This document shows positions 1 through 7,361 of a stretch of 64,000 bases of DNA, piece by piece. Each line of letters begins with the position of its first letter. Positions within the stretch are counted from its first letter, which is position 1. A program made the translations under genes and the position numbers. The notes under the pieces were generated by a model. It was not told the origin of the DNA. It saw only the letters and a program-made list of their open reading frames with translations, and searched no databases. Origin of the DNA: Microbispora sp. H13382. GTDB lineage: Bacteria; Actinomycetota; Actinomycetes; Streptosporangiales; Streptosporangiaceae. Location of the stretch: assembly GCF_014161445.1 (NCBI RefSeq), contig NZ_JABBXA010000020.1:121793-185792 (forward strand), given 5' to 3'.

Positions 1-725
1 ACGACGGACCGCTGGCCGATCCAGTCGGAGCGTGCCCCCACGGCGGCGGCGATCGCGTTGAGCCCGTAGAACGCGAACGCGAGCTCCCCGAACGTGGCGA
101 GCACGCCGGAGAAGCGGCCCTCCTTCGCCTCGTGGCGGCGGCCGAAGTACCACTTCACCAGGTAGGCGGCCGCCATCGCCACCAGGGAGACCTTCGGGTC
201 GAGGTTGAGCAGCCCGCGCGCGACCCCGCTGTCGTCGCCGCTGCCGGCGTCCAGCACGAACCGGTCCGGCTGCCGCATGATGTCGATGCCGGCGAAATCC
301 CGGGCGTCGTCAGCGACGAATCCCCAGGTCGTGTAGATGCCTGCGAAGACGAGCGCGGTCCGGTTGAGGGCGTTCGGCAGGCTCTCCTTGGCCTCACCGG
401 CCGCGCGTCTGGCCTGGGTCTCCAGCAGCGCCTCGCGAATGACGTACAGCATGCCCACGGTCGTCGCGAGCGACGTCATCACGACCAGTGTGAAGAGGAA
501 CATCACCACCACAAGGCGGGCCTGGTACCACGAGCCGTGCGAGATGGTCGCGGCCATCAGGAGCAGCGCCCAGCGCACCAGCCGTCCGGCCGAGAAGCAG
601 AGGATCAGCGGGAGGGCGCACTTCGCGAGGATCCGCAGGGCGTTCAACGGCAGCGCGTACGGCGACAGCATCCAGGCGAACCTGCGGGGGGCGGGCAGTG
701 CGGACGTTCCGGACACCTGCCGCAT
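1..725 (-). CDS. Integral membrane protein, C-terminus beyond window edge
   Basis: An open minus-strand frame begins at the ATG at 725 and runs off the window without a stop, so at least 241 residues are present and the C-terminus is missing. The N-terminal half has several hydrophobic segments (around residues 30-60 and 70-100, the latter around VVVMFLFTLVVMTSLATTVG), followed by a soluble stretch and a further hydrophobic stretch near the cut end. I do not recognise the family and assign no function. It is the first gene of its transcript; about 300 bp separate it from the next gene downstream on the map. Confidence 0.7.
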   Translation of the reverse strand, partial: MRQVSGTSALPAPRRFAWMLSPYALPLNALRILAKCALPLILCFSAGRLVRWALLLMAATISHGSWYQARLVVVMFLFTLVVMTSLATTVGMLYVIREALLETQARRAAGEAKESLPNALNRTALVFAGIYTTWGFVADDARDFAGIDIMRQPDRFVLDAGSGDDSGVARGLLNLDPKVSLVAMAAAYLVKWYFGRRHEAKEGRFSGVLATFGELAFAFYGLNAIAAAVGARSDWIGQRSV

Positions 726-1023
726 GGTATCGGCAAGCCCTCGACACTGCGACTTGCCCCATCAGCAGGAACGGCCATTACAGGACGACATCAGACGATG
801 CCGGTTACCGCGAATCGGACCCGGCACGAACCGCCGACGGTGACTTGACCGCTTTTCGACAGGGGAGACCCCGCCCGGGCGGCCAGGCGCTCCACGATGG
901 TTCATATTCGGGTCCGATTCATTTCGACGCAGAAATCAAGGATCGGGAATTCTCCGCGAACACTTGTATCCGCATATCCGGACGGTGTTGTTTATCTGCG
1001 ACGCCGGCGGTGCGAGGGCTACC
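726..1023. other. Intergenic region without a recognisable gene
   Basis: The region lies between the start of the membrane protein at 725 and the stop of the small secreted protein at 1024. It must hold the promoter of the membrane protein. The short reading frames across it show no codon bias or family resemblance. Confidence 0.5.
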
Positions 1024-1359
1024 TCAGCCGCCCCACAGGGCGTTGTTGGCCCTGTCGACGCGCCCGTACCTGAGGTACGCGTCGCATCCCCGGTTGAGAG
1101 CGGCTCGCAGTTCCCGATCCGGCCAGCCGGCGATGATGCTGGCCTGGCCGCCCCATGACCTCAGCGAGTAGCGGATGTCCTGGAGATCGCTCGCCGTCAG
1201 CCGTGAACTGCAGACCCATTGCCAGAACTGGTGATTCAACTGGATTTCGGCAGTCGTAGCAGCCGTAGCGGCACTGGCGGCAGTGGCGGTCTCGACAACC
1301 GGAACCGCGATTAGGGTTGCCCCTAATATCGCCAGCACCCCCTTTCTCAACATACTCAC
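1024..1359 (-). CDS. Small secreted protein of unknown function
   Basis: A 111-residue protein with a clear Sec signal peptide: start MSMLRKG, hydrophobic core LAILGATLIAVPVV, then an Ala-rich cleavage region ending near residue 33. The mature part is about 75 residues with two cysteines (in WVCSSR and RGCDAY) that could form one disulfide, and it is rich in Trp/Arg. The start is a GTG (GTG AGT ATG TTG) preceded by an AAGGGGGAA Shine-Dalgarno; the internal ATG two codons later is an alternative. It stands alone, with no operon partner. Function is unknown; a cell-surface or secreted small protein is all that can be said. Confidence 0.65.
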   Translation of the reverse strand: MSMLRKGVLAILGATLIAVPVVETATAASAATAATTAEIQLNHQFWQWVCSSRLTASDLQDIRYSLRSWGGQASIIAGWPDRELRAALNRGCDAYLRYGRVDRANNALWGG

Positions 1360-1436
1360 TCACTTCCCCCTTCTCAGTGAGAACATAACCCTAATGCTGC
1401 CTTATGGGAGAAATGAGCGCAACCATGAAATTGCGT

Positions 1437-1459
1437 GCGTCTATAGAAAATATAGACGC
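1437..1459. promoter_or_regulatory. AT-rich inverted repeat upstream of the small secreted protein
   Basis: GCGTCTATA and TATAGACGC form a perfect 9-bp inverted repeat around a GAAAA centre, about 80 bp upstream of the secreted-protein start. It is strikingly AT-rich for this genome. It may be an operator or an RNA hairpin; no regulator is identified. Confidence 0.35.
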
Positions 1460-1480
1460 GCACGTTTCCACCAATAGAGC

Positions 1481-1516
1481 GAAGGCCGGTGCGTTCGCGG
1501 GAACGCACCGGCCTTC
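1481..1516 (-). terminator. Rho-independent-type hairpin after the sulfur operon
   Basis: A perfect 16-bp inverted repeat (GAAGGCCGGTGCGTTC and its complement) with a GCGG loop lies 15 bp past the DUF1416 stop. It lacks a strong U-tract, as is common in actinomycetes. Confidence 0.75.
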
Positions 1517-1530
1517 TGTGAAGCGGTGGA

Positions 1531-1830
1531 TCAGACGGCGACCGAGAGCTGGACGACCTCGCCGAGCTTGGCCTCGACGGGGACGTCCTTGGTGACACCG
1601 CCGCCGGCGATGATGCGGACGGTCCACTGACCGGGAGCGGCGAAGAAGCGGAAGATGCCCTCGTCGGAGACGACGACCTCGCCGGTGAACTCGCCGCTGT
1701 GGTCCAGCAGGCGGGCGTACGCCGTGCCGGCGCCGGACACGACGCCCTGGATCACGGCCTGGTTGGCCAGGTCGATGCCGGCCGGCAGCGCGACGGTCTG
1801 CTCAGGAGCAGCGCAACCCTGGGTTGTCAT
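1531..1830 (-). CDS. DUF1416 domain protein, last gene of the sulfurtransferase operon
   Basis: A 99-residue protein matching DUF1416, a small actinobacterial family found beside thiosulfate sulfurtransferase genes. It opens MTTQGCAAPEQTVALPAG and then forms a beta-rich domain resembling a transthyretin/carboxypeptidase-regulatory fold (VIQGVVSGAGTAYARLLD). The ATG at 1830 shares one base with the sulfurtransferase stop (TGATG), so the two are translationally coupled; longer upstream readings of the same frame are shadows over the sulfurtransferase. A perfect hairpin follows. The biochemical role of the family is not established; linkage to sulfur transfer is inferred from context. Confidence 0.85.
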   Translation of the reverse strand: MTTQGCAAPEQTVALPAGIDLANQAVIQGVVSGAGTAYARLLDHSGEFTGEVVVSDEGIFRFFAAPGQWTVRIIAGGGVTKDVPVEAKLGEVVQLSVAV

Positions 1831-2669
1831 CAGCGGGCCTCCCCCAGCTCGATCGGCACGCCCACGAGCGAGCCGTACTCGGTCCACGAACCGTCGTAGT
1901 TCTTGACGTTGGGCTGGTCGAGCAGCTCGTGCAGCACGAACCAGGTGTGCGCGGAGCGCTCGCCGATGCGGCAGTAGGCGATGGTGTCCTTGGCGAGGTC
2001 CACGCCGGCGCCGGAGTAGAGCTCGCGGAGCTCGTCGTCGGAGCGGAAGGTGCCGTCGTCGTTGGCCGCCTTCGACCACGGGATGTTGCGGGCGGTGGGC
2101 ACGTGGCCACCGCGCTGCGCCTGCTCCTGCGGCAGGTGGGCCGGGGCGAGCAGCTTGCCGGTGAACTCGTCGGGCGAGCGCACGTCGACCAGGTTCTGCT
2201 TGCCGATCGCGGCGACGACGTCGTCGCGGAAGGCGCGGATGTCGTTGTTCGGCTCCGAGGCCACGTACTGGGTGGCCGGCCGCTCCACGACGTCCTCGAC
2301 CAGCTCGCGGGACTCCAGCTCCCACTTCTTCCGGCCGCCGTCGAGCAGCTTGACGTCGCCGTGGCCGTAGACCTTGAAGTACCAGTAGGCGTAGGACGCG
2401 AACCAGTTGTTGTTACCGCCGTACAGGACGACGGTGTCGTCGTTGGCGATGCCCTTGGCCGACAGCAGGGCCTCGAAGCCCGCCTTGTCGACGAAGTCGC
2501 GGCGGACCGGGTCCTGCAGGTCCGTCCTCCAGTCGATCTTCACGGCACCGCGGATGTGACCCTTGTCGTAGGCGCTGGTGTCCTCGTCGACCTCGACGAG
2601 CACGACACCCGGCGTGTCGAGGTTGGCCTCGACCCAGTCGGCGTCCACCAGAACGGCGGAGCGGCTCAT
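1830..2669 (-). CDS. sseA: Thiosulfate/3-mercaptopyruvate sulfurtransferase (two-domain rhodanese)
   Basis: A 279-residue tandem rhodanese, the usual length. The N-terminal inactive rhodanese domain spans about residues 5-125 and the catalytic domain about 150-270. The active-site loop is CRIGERS with nucleophile Cys233, which carries the persulfide. It transfers sulfane sulfur from thiosulfate (or mercaptopyruvate) to acceptors such as cyanide or cellular thiols in the cytoplasm. Start ATG has GGGAG 7 nt upstream and overlaps the DUF4395 stop by four bases (ATGA); DUF1416 overlaps at its end. The operon with DUF4395, DUF1416 and a thioredoxin-like protein is typical for actinobacteria. The CRIGERS loop fits the thiosulfate type; the exact donor is not proven. 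The same family is also called cysA in mycobacteria. Confidence 0.9.
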   Translation of the reverse strand: MSRSAVLVDADWVEANLDTPGVVLVEVDEDTSAYDKGHIRGAVKIDWRTDLQDPVRRDFVDKAGFEALLSAKGIANDDTVVLYGGNNNWFASYAYWYFKVYGHGDVKLLDGGRKKWELESRELVEDVVERPATQYVASEPNNDIRAFRDDVVAAIGKQNLVDVRSPDEFTGKLLAPAHLPQEQAQRGGHVPTARNIPWSKAANDDGTFRSDDELRELYSGAGVDLAKDTIAYCRIGERSAHTWFVLHELLDQPNVKNYDGSWTEYGSLVGVPIELGEAR

Positions 2670-3076
2670 TGGATTCTCCCAGGTTGTAGACGGCGTATGA
2701 GCAGGTACGTTTCGCAGCCCAGGCAGAAGCCGAACGCTGCGTTGAGGAAGGCGGCCAGCAGTGCCGCTGCTGTCGCACCCAAGGCCAGTGCGGTGATCCC
2801 CGCCGCGAATCCGATCAGTCCCACCATCGCGAACCCCAGTCCGACGGCCTGCGCGAACCGCGGCGGCGCCGCGTCCTCCGTCTCGGCCGGCGGCCCCAGC
2901 CTCGGCCGTACGAACCGGCGGAAGACCAGCCCGTACGGCGACGCGTCAGCGGCGCCGAGCGCGAAGACGACCGCCTGCGCGGCGAGGAGCCAGGGATTCT
3001 GCGTGACCAGTACGGCCGCGAGGACCAGGCTGGTCACGGCCGCGCCGAAACGCGGGCCACGAGGGTCGATCTGCAT
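2666..3076 (-). CDS. DUF4395 integral membrane protein
   Basis: A 136-residue protein of the DUF4395 family: short N-terminus (MQIDPRGPRFGAAVTS), two membrane segments near residues 12-42, a loop with an FRRFVRPRLGPP stretch, then two more membrane segments near 75-120 ending in AFGFCLGCETYLL. The paired cysteines in that last motif (CLGC) are typical of the family and could bind sulfur or metal. It sits between a thioredoxin-like gene and the sulfurtransferase, so a role in membrane sulfur handling is plausible but inferred. The ATG has AGGAG 10 nt upstream; that ribosome site may pair with sequence behind the leader peptide. Confidence 0.85.
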   Translation of the reverse strand: MQIDPRGPRFGAAVTSLVLAAVLVTQNPWLLAAQAVVFALGAADASPYGLVFRRFVRPRLGPPAETEDAAPPRFAQAVGLGFAMVGLIGFAAGITALALGATAAALLAAFLNAAFGFCLGCETYLLIRRLQPGRIQ

Positions 3077-3086
3077 CGTGGGGATG

Positions 3087-3133
3087 CTCCTGAAGGATTC
3101 TTGGAACGCGGCACGAAGCCGCAGGAATCACCC
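3087..3133 (-). promoter_or_regulatory. Possible attenuator between leader peptide and DUF4395
   Basis: On the minus strand the 47 nt after the leader stop contain GCGGC-TTCGT-GCCGC, flanked by GATTC and its complement GAATC, which could extend the stem. TCCTG just behind the leader stop can alternatively pair with CAGGA of the DUF4395 ribosome-binding site (AGGAG, bases 3087-3091). These are mutually exclusive pairings, the layout expected for translation-dependent control. The structure is inferred by eye. Confidence 0.4.
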
Positions 3134-3223
3134 TCAGGCCATGCGACAGAGCGAGGTCGCGACGCGGCAGAAGTCCACCGCGCGCCGCTTCGTGAGCAGC
3201 TCTGTCGTGGGAGTCATGGTCAT
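3134..3223 (-). CDS. Cys-containing leader peptide of the sulfur operon (29 aa)
   Basis: A 29-residue ORF with a good ribosome site (GGAAGG, 7 nt before the ATG at 3223). Its C-terminal part, TKRRAVDFCRVATSLCRM, has two cysteines and resembles the basic 'RR-x-VD-x-CRV' leader peptides I recall upstream of sulfur-metabolism genes in actinomycetes. It lies 27 nt behind the thioredoxin-like gene and 57 nt before DUF4395. A ribosome stalling at the Cys codons when charged tRNA-Cys is scarce would alter downstream folding and raise expression of the operon. Family assignment is from memory; the mechanism is inferred by analogy to the cysteine attenuators reported in mycobacteria. Confidence 0.6.
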   Translation of the reverse strand: MTMTPTTELLTKRRAVDFCRVATSLCRMA

Positions 3224-3249
3224 GACAGTACCTTCCGTCTCGGCATCTG

Positions 3250-3696
3250 TCACACCTTGTCCGATGGATGAGACGGCCCATGAGACGCGCCGTCCACGGC
3301 CGCGCCGAGGGCGGCGATCACGTCTGCCCTGCGCGGCTGACCGGACGCCTTCTTCACGACGTTGCCCGCTTCGTCGAGGACGAGCACGGTGGGGGTGCGC
3401 AGCACATCGAAGCGCCTGACCAGGTCGAGGCGCGACTCCGCGTCGATCTCCACGTGCCGGACGCCGGGCACCATGGCGGCCACCTCGCCCAGAACCCGGC
3501 GGGTCGCCCGGCACGGCTGGCAGAACGCGGTCGAGAACTGCACCAGCGTGGCGCGCTCGCCGAGGTCGGCGCCGAGATCCGCGCTCGTCACCGGGGCGTG
3601 TTCCACGGCCCGCATCCTCCCGTCACGCCGCCTTAGGACCAGTCCGATGACCACGCCCAGGACGAGCGTGGCCACGAGGGTCGAGACACCTGCCAT
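3250..3696 (-). CDS. Membrane-anchored thioredoxin-like protein
   Basis: A 148-residue protein with one N-terminal membrane segment (VSTLVATLVLGVVIGLVL) followed by a thioredoxin domain carrying the redox motif FCQPCR (Cys59 and Cys62) and the cis-Pro region LRTPTVLVLD. The thioredoxin domain should face outward if the anchor is a signal-anchor, with the basic RRR after the helix arguing instead for a cytoplasmic domain; orientation is unresolved. It likely acts as a disulfide reductase or persulfide handler for the sulfurtransferase/DUF4395 operon immediately downstream. I chose the ATG at 3696; GTG at 3699 or TTG at 3708 in the same frame are possible. Confidence 0.8.
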   Translation of the reverse strand: MAGVSTLVATLVLGVVIGLVLRRRDGRMRAVEHAPVTSADLGADLGERATLVQFSTAFCQPCRATRRVLGEVAAMVPGVRHVEIDAESRLDLVRRFDVLRTPTVLVLDEAGNVVKKASGQPRRADVIAALGAAVDGASHGPSHPSDKV

Positions 3697-3753
3697 CACG
3701 GTGTGCAACCGTACGCCCGGTAAGGCTGATTCCCGTACCAGATCACGGGAAGG

Positions 3754-4659
3754 TCACGGCGTGGCGGTCACCAGGACGTGGCCGCCCGAGTCGGCGAGCT
3801 CGATGCGGGCGATCTGGCCTGGCCGCAACGCCGTCGAGCCTTCGAGGACCATCTTCTGCCCGCGGTATTCGCCCGCTCCCACGGTCCGGCTGCCGAGGGC
3901 CGAGACCGTGCCGTCCTTCGCGACCACGCGCAAAGTGCAGACCGTGCCCGCGGGCACTCCCGCGACCCTGGCGACGACCTGCGTCCCGCCGTCGTACGGG
4001 ACGAGCCGTACGGCGATGCGCGCGTCGCCGCTGCGCCCGCGCGCCTCGGCCGGCGCGGTGACGGTGGCCTCCGCGGGCGGATCCTCCACCTTCTTCGCCA
4101 CGGCGCCCGGCGACCGCTCGGGTCCCGGCGACGACGCGGCCGACTCCTTCAGGTCGAAAAGCCGCTGCTCCTGCGGCACGTCCTGCTCCGCCGCGGGCGC
4201 CTGGCCGGCGGCCGCCGAGTCAGCGGCCCCGTCCACGTCGCTCTGCGTGGCCGGCGCCGCGGCGACCGACGTCGTGCCGTCCGACGCGTCCTGCGCCGCG
4301 GACAACCACGCCGTGCCGCCCACCGCCGCGACGACGACGGACGCGGCGAGCCCCAGCAGCACGCGGAACGGACGCTTGCCGCGGACCGGCGGGAGCGCCG
4401 CCGCGACCACGCCCCCGGGAACACCCTTGGAAACACCCGCGACGACACCGTCGAGCACGGCGCGCGGCGGCGCGGCGGCGCGCTCGATGTCCTCGGCCGA
4501 CACGCGGGCCAGCAGCGGCGGCAGGCCGGACAACTCGGCCAGCTCCGCCCGGCACGCCGGGCAGGTCTCCAGGTGGGCCTCGACCTCGGCGGTCTCCTCG
4601 GCGTCGAGCGCCCCCAGCACGTACACGCCGAGCGAGATCCGCACCTCCTCGCAGGTCAT
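3754..4659 (-). CDS. Zinc-binding anti-sigma factor (RslA/RsgA-like)
   Basis: A 301-residue single-pass membrane protein. The N-terminal cytoplasmic anti-sigma domain opens MTCEEVRISLGVYVLGALD and carries the Zn motif HLETCPACRAEL (H-x3-C-x2-C). A membrane segment follows (VLLGLAASVVVAAVGGTAWL), then a low-complexity Ala/Asp/Pro linker and an extracytoplasmic beta domain of about 95 residues ending in VLVTATP. It should sequester the sigma factor encoded just upstream until an envelope or redox signal releases it. The ATG at 4659 overlaps the sigma stop as ATGA, fixing the start; longer upstream readings are shadows. Confidence 0.88.
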   Translation of the reverse strand: MTCEEVRISLGVYVLGALDAEETAEVEAHLETCPACRAELAELSGLPPLLARVSAEDIERAAAPPRAVLDGVVAGVSKGVPGGVVAAALPPVRGKRPFRVLLGLAASVVVAAVGGTAWLSAAQDASDGTTSVAAAPATQSDVDGAADSAAAGQAPAAEQDVPQEQRLFDLKESAASSPGPERSPGAVAKKVEDPPAEATVTAPAEARGRSGDARIAVRLVPYDGGTQVVARVAGVPAGTVCTLRVVAKDGTVSALGSRTVGAGEYRGQKMVLEGSTALRPGQIARIELADSGGHVLVTATP

Positions 4660-5246
4660 GGCGCCAGCCCCCGTTCCTCCAGGGCGAGTTTCAGCGCCCG
4701 GAGGGCGTAGTAGGTCCGCGACTTCACCGTTCCCGGCGGGATGCCGAGGATCTCCGACGCCTCCTTCACCGATCTCCCCCGGTAGTACGTCTCGAGGAGC
4801 ACCTCGCGGTGCTCGGCCCTGAGCGAGGCCAGCGCCTCGGCCACCCCCCACGACTCGACGGCCCGTTCGAGCTCGTCGTCGGCGGGCAGCACGGCGAGCG
4901 CCTCGTCCCCCGTCTCCTGCGGCCTGGACTTGCGGGCCCGGTGCTGGTCGACGACGAGGTTGCGGGCGACGGTGAACAGCCACGCGCGAACCGGGCGCCC
5001 CTGGAGCCCGGAGGGATGCCGCCAGGCCCGAAGCAACGTCTCCTGCACCACGTCCTCCGCCCTGCCCGGATCACCGGTCAACCGCAGCACGTAGCCGTAC
5101 AGCGGCCCTCCGTGATCCTCCCAAAGTGCGCGTATGAGCTCCTCGTCGGCGGTTCCGGCTGGACTCACATCCTCATCACGTACGCCGGGACCTGACGGTT
5201 CAGCGGTGTGACGATCGTCACGCGGGCCCTCAGCGGAGGGGGACAT
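4656..5246 (-). CDS. ECF RNA polymerase sigma factor, SigL-like
   Basis: A sigma-70 family protein of up to 196 residues. Region 2 is clear (LYGYVLRLTGDPGRAEDVVQ and LLRAWRHP, then WLFTVARNLVVDQHR) and region 4 ends the protein (EVLLETYYRGRSVKEASEIL, GIPPGTVKSR, YYALRALKLALEERG). The pattern resembles SigL of mycobacteria, which is also paired with a zinc anti-sigma factor encoded by the next gene. It directs RNA polymerase to stress or envelope promoters. The N-terminal 30 residues are non-conserved, and the ATG at 5246 overlaps the preceding gene by 17 bp without a ribosome site, so a later start is possible. Confidence 0.88.
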   Translation of the reverse strand: MSPSAEGPRDDRHTAEPSGPGVRDEDVSPAGTADEELIRALWEDHGGPLYGYVLRLTGDPGRAEDVVQETLLRAWRHPSGLQGRPVRAWLFTVARNLVVDQHRARKSRPQETGDEALAVLPADDELERAVESWGVAEALASLRAEHREVLLETYYRGRSVKEASEILGIPPGTVKSRTYYALRALKLALEERGLAP

Positions 5247-5910
5247 CGGACGCGGTGCCCTGCACCGCGAGCCCTTCGCTCGTCGATGTCACGCGGGTGA
5301 TCCTGAGGTTGAGCGGCAGGTTCTTCACCGGCACCGTGAACGAGATGAGCCGCTCGGCGTTCGGCACGGGGATGCCACCCGCGATCTTCACGTCGGTGGG
5401 CGTGAGCCGTATCCCGCCCTGCACCACCTGGATCTTCAGGTCGGCGGTGACCGGCACCTGGTTGCCGAGCACGGTCACGTTGCCCGAGACGCGGAGCGCG
5501 TCGTCTCCGGCGCCCTCGACCTTGATGCCGCGGGGGGCGCGGGCCGACAGGGTCTCCCGGGAGATGACCACGGTCCCCGTCACGCGCTCGGCCCGGATCT
5601 CGGTGGTCGCGGCGTTCTGGATCAGATCGGAGAGCGGGGCGGTGACGCCGTACAGCGTGGCGTCGATGCGCTCGAGCTGGATGCCCTCCCGCTCCACCTT
5701 GCCGATGCCGATGGCGATCTCCTCGTAGCGGCCCGAGACGGCCTGGGTGAGGAACGGTATGCCCTTCACCTGCACCGACGGCGCCTGCGCCAGGTCGTAC
5801 TTCGCCTCGATCTGCCGGGCGATCTCACGCTGCACCCCGACCACGGCGACCCGGTCGAGCACGACGAGCACGATGGCCAGCAGAGCCATGGCCACGACCA
5901 ATTTGCGCAT
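5230..5910 (-). CDS. DUF2993 (LmeA-like) phospholipid-binding envelope protein
   Basis: A 226-residue protein with an N-terminal signal anchor (MRKLVVAMALLAIVLVVLD) and a DUF2993 domain over nearly the whole remainder (VQREIARQIEAKYDLAQAPS, VQVKGIPFLTQAVSGRYEEI). LmeA of mycobacteria, in the same family, binds phosphoinositide lipids in the periplasm and affects mannan elongation; here a lipid-binding envelope role is inferred. It starts at an ATG with GGAGGAG upstream and its 3' end overlaps the sigma-factor start, so the three genes probably share a transcript. This links the lipid-binding protein to the envelope sigma factor. Confidence 0.85.
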   Translation of the reverse strand: MRKLVVAMALLAIVLVVLDRVAVVGVQREIARQIEAKYDLAQAPSVQVKGIPFLTQAVSGRYEEIAIGIGKVEREGIQLERIDATLYGVTAPLSDLIQNAATTEIRAERVTGTVVISRETLSARAPRGIKVEGAGDDALRVSGNVTVLGNQVPVTADLKIQVVQGGIRLTPTDVKIAGGIPVPNAERLISFTVPVKNLPLNLRITRVTSTSEGLAVQGTASDVPLR

Positions 5911-6017
5911 CCGACTCCTCCGAAGGCGCCTTTGTGATCAGAGTAGTGCCTTGACCGGCAAGATTCGCCCGGAACGAGCGGTGTCCAGAGTGGTGCATCG
6001 CAAGGCGGAGGGGGAGG

Positions 6018-6035
6018 CCGTAGCGGAGGCTACGG
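6018..6035. repeat. Hairpin in a GC-rich intergenic stretch
   Basis: CCGTAGC-GGAG-GCTACGG forms a perfect 7-bp stem in the 200-bp gap 5911-6111. The surrounding sequence (5990-6110, purine-rich on the plus strand) has no coding character and looks like a dispersed intergenic repeat or a terminator for the MoaD-like gene. Confidence 0.4.
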
Positions 6036-6111
6036 GCGACGATGACAACGCGGCGAGGTGCCGCTCTGGGCGACGCGAGGGGCGAAGATTGACGGGAGAG
6101 GCACGTGCTGC

Positions 6112-6360
6112 TCATCCCCCGGCGAAGGGGGGTAAAACCTCGACCACGGCACCCTCGGGCAGGTCGATCGCCGCCGGATCGCGCGTACCCGCCGGGGCGC
6201 CGTCGACGAGGAAGGAGCACCGGCGCAGCACGCGCTCGACGGCCGGGTCGCGTGAGACCTGCGCGAGCAGGTCCCCCAGTGTCTCGGCATCGAACGCCTG
6301 CTCCGGCACGCCTGCGGCGTCCTTCGCCGCCGCCCAGTAGCGGATCGTTCCCCTGGCCAT
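6112..6360 (-). CDS. MoaD/ThiS-like ubiquitin-fold sulfur carrier
   Basis: An 82-residue beta-grasp protein ending in the diagnostic Gly-Gly (LPPFAGG), whose C-terminus would be adenylated and thiocarboxylated. The N-terminus MARGTIRYWAAAKDAAG matches MoaD, the small subunit of molybdopterin synthase (VRYFAAAREAAG-type). It would supply sulfur to molybdopterin precursor or another pathway. There is no moaE or thiG nearby, so which pathway it serves is unclear. The ATG at 6360 follows GAGGGGAG by about ten bases; the upstream in-frame methionine has no support. Confidence 0.8.
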   Translation of the reverse strand: MARGTIRYWAAAKDAAGVPEQAFDAETLGDLLAQVSRDPAVERVLRRCSFLVDGAPAGTRDPAAIDLPEGAVVEVLPPFAGG

Positions 6361-6607
6361 GACGCGCCGCTCCCCTCGATTCTCCGCCACCCGCCGGAAG
6401 CTCTCCGTCACCGTCACGTTACGGCGGTAAACCACGTGACGTGTTGTTCACACGGGTGACGCTCATTGGACGCAAACTTCGTGTGGGCTACCCTACGAAT
6501 TAATGGACTCGGGCGATGTGGCCCCCGGGTCCTTACGTGTTTGTACGGCTGTCGCGGTTTCCAGTGCTGCAAACGGCGCCGAGCCGACATGGTGCGAGGA
6601 GGCTCAT

Positions 6608-7321
6608 GTGAGCAATCTGCTCCTGCTGACCAACGCTCTGGAGCCGTCGGCGGAGGTGCTCCCGGCACTCGGACTGCTGCTTCACTCGGTGCGGGTCGCG
6701 CCCGCCGAGGCCTCCGCGCTGATCGACACGCCCCCGGCCGACGCCATCCTGGTGGACGCGCGCCGCGAGCTGGTGCAGGCCAAGAGCCTGTGCCGGCTGA
6801 TGCGGACGACCGGCGTCACGTCCCCGCTGATGGCGATCGTGACCGAGGGCGGCCTGGCGGCGATGTCGGCGGAGTGGGGTGTCGACGACGTGCTCCTCGA
6901 CACCGCGGGACCGGCGGAGGTCGAGGCCCGGCTGCGCATGTCGGTCGGGCGGCTGGCGCTGGCCGCCGCCGAGGAGGTTCCCGACGAGATCCGCAGCGGC
7001 GACCTGACGATCGACGAGGCGACCTACACGGCCCGGCTGCGCGGGCGCGCGCTGGACCTCACGTTCAAGGAGTTCGAGCTGCTGAAGTACCTCGCCCAGC
7101 ACCCGGGCCGGGTCTTCACCCGGGCCCAGCTGCTGCAGGAGGTCTGGGGCTACGACTACTTCGGCGGCACCCGGACCGTGGACGTGCACGTACGGCGCCT
7201 TCGGGCCAAGCTGGGCGCCGAGTACGAGGCGCTCATCGGAACGGTCCGCAACGTCGGCTACCGCTTCGTCCCCGACCGCGGCGGCGAGCAGCAGAACGAG
7301 GCCGAACCGGCTCGCCGCTGA
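6608..7321 (+). CDS. glnR: GlnR-type global nitrogen response regulator
   Basis: A 237-residue OmpR-family regulator. It begins [20 protein letters not shown], the characteristic actinobacterial GlnR N-terminus, with an atypical receiver domain to about residue 115 and a C-terminal winged helix ([52 protein letters not shown]). GlnR controls nitrogen assimilation genes such as glnA, amtB and nirB without a dedicated kinase. I start at the GTG at 6608, which has AGGAGG five bases upstream; the in-frame ATG at 6503 would add 35 unconserved residues. A strong hairpin terminates it. Confidence 0.92.
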   Translation: MSNLLLLTNALEPSAEVLPALGLLLHSVRVAPAEASALIDTPPADAILVDARRELVQAKSLCRLMRTTGVTSPLMAIVTEGGLAAMSAEWGVDDVLLDTAGPAEVEARLRMSVGRLALAAAEEVPDEIRSGDLTIDEATYTARLRGRALDLTFKEFELLKYLAQHPGRVFTRAQLLQEVWGYDYFGGTRTVDVHVRRLRAKLGAEYEALIGTVRNVGYRFVPDRGGEQQNEAEPARR

Positions 7322-7348
7322 TGGCCCGCCCCGATGGGGCGGGCCATC
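7320..7348. terminator. Strong hairpin between convergent glnR and nucleotidase gene
   Basis: Perfect 13-bp inverted repeat GATGGCCCGCCCC / GGGGCGGGCCATC with a 3-base loop, overlapping the last bases of glnR. It can end transcription from both sides. Confidence 0.85.
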
Positions 7349-7361
7349 GCGTTTCGCCTGG

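Noticed and set aside
1824..3419. Long plus-strand ORF opposite the sulfur operon
   Set aside because: It is antisense to well-recognised sulfurtransferase and DUF4395 genes and has low-complexity composition from GC-rich codon shadows.
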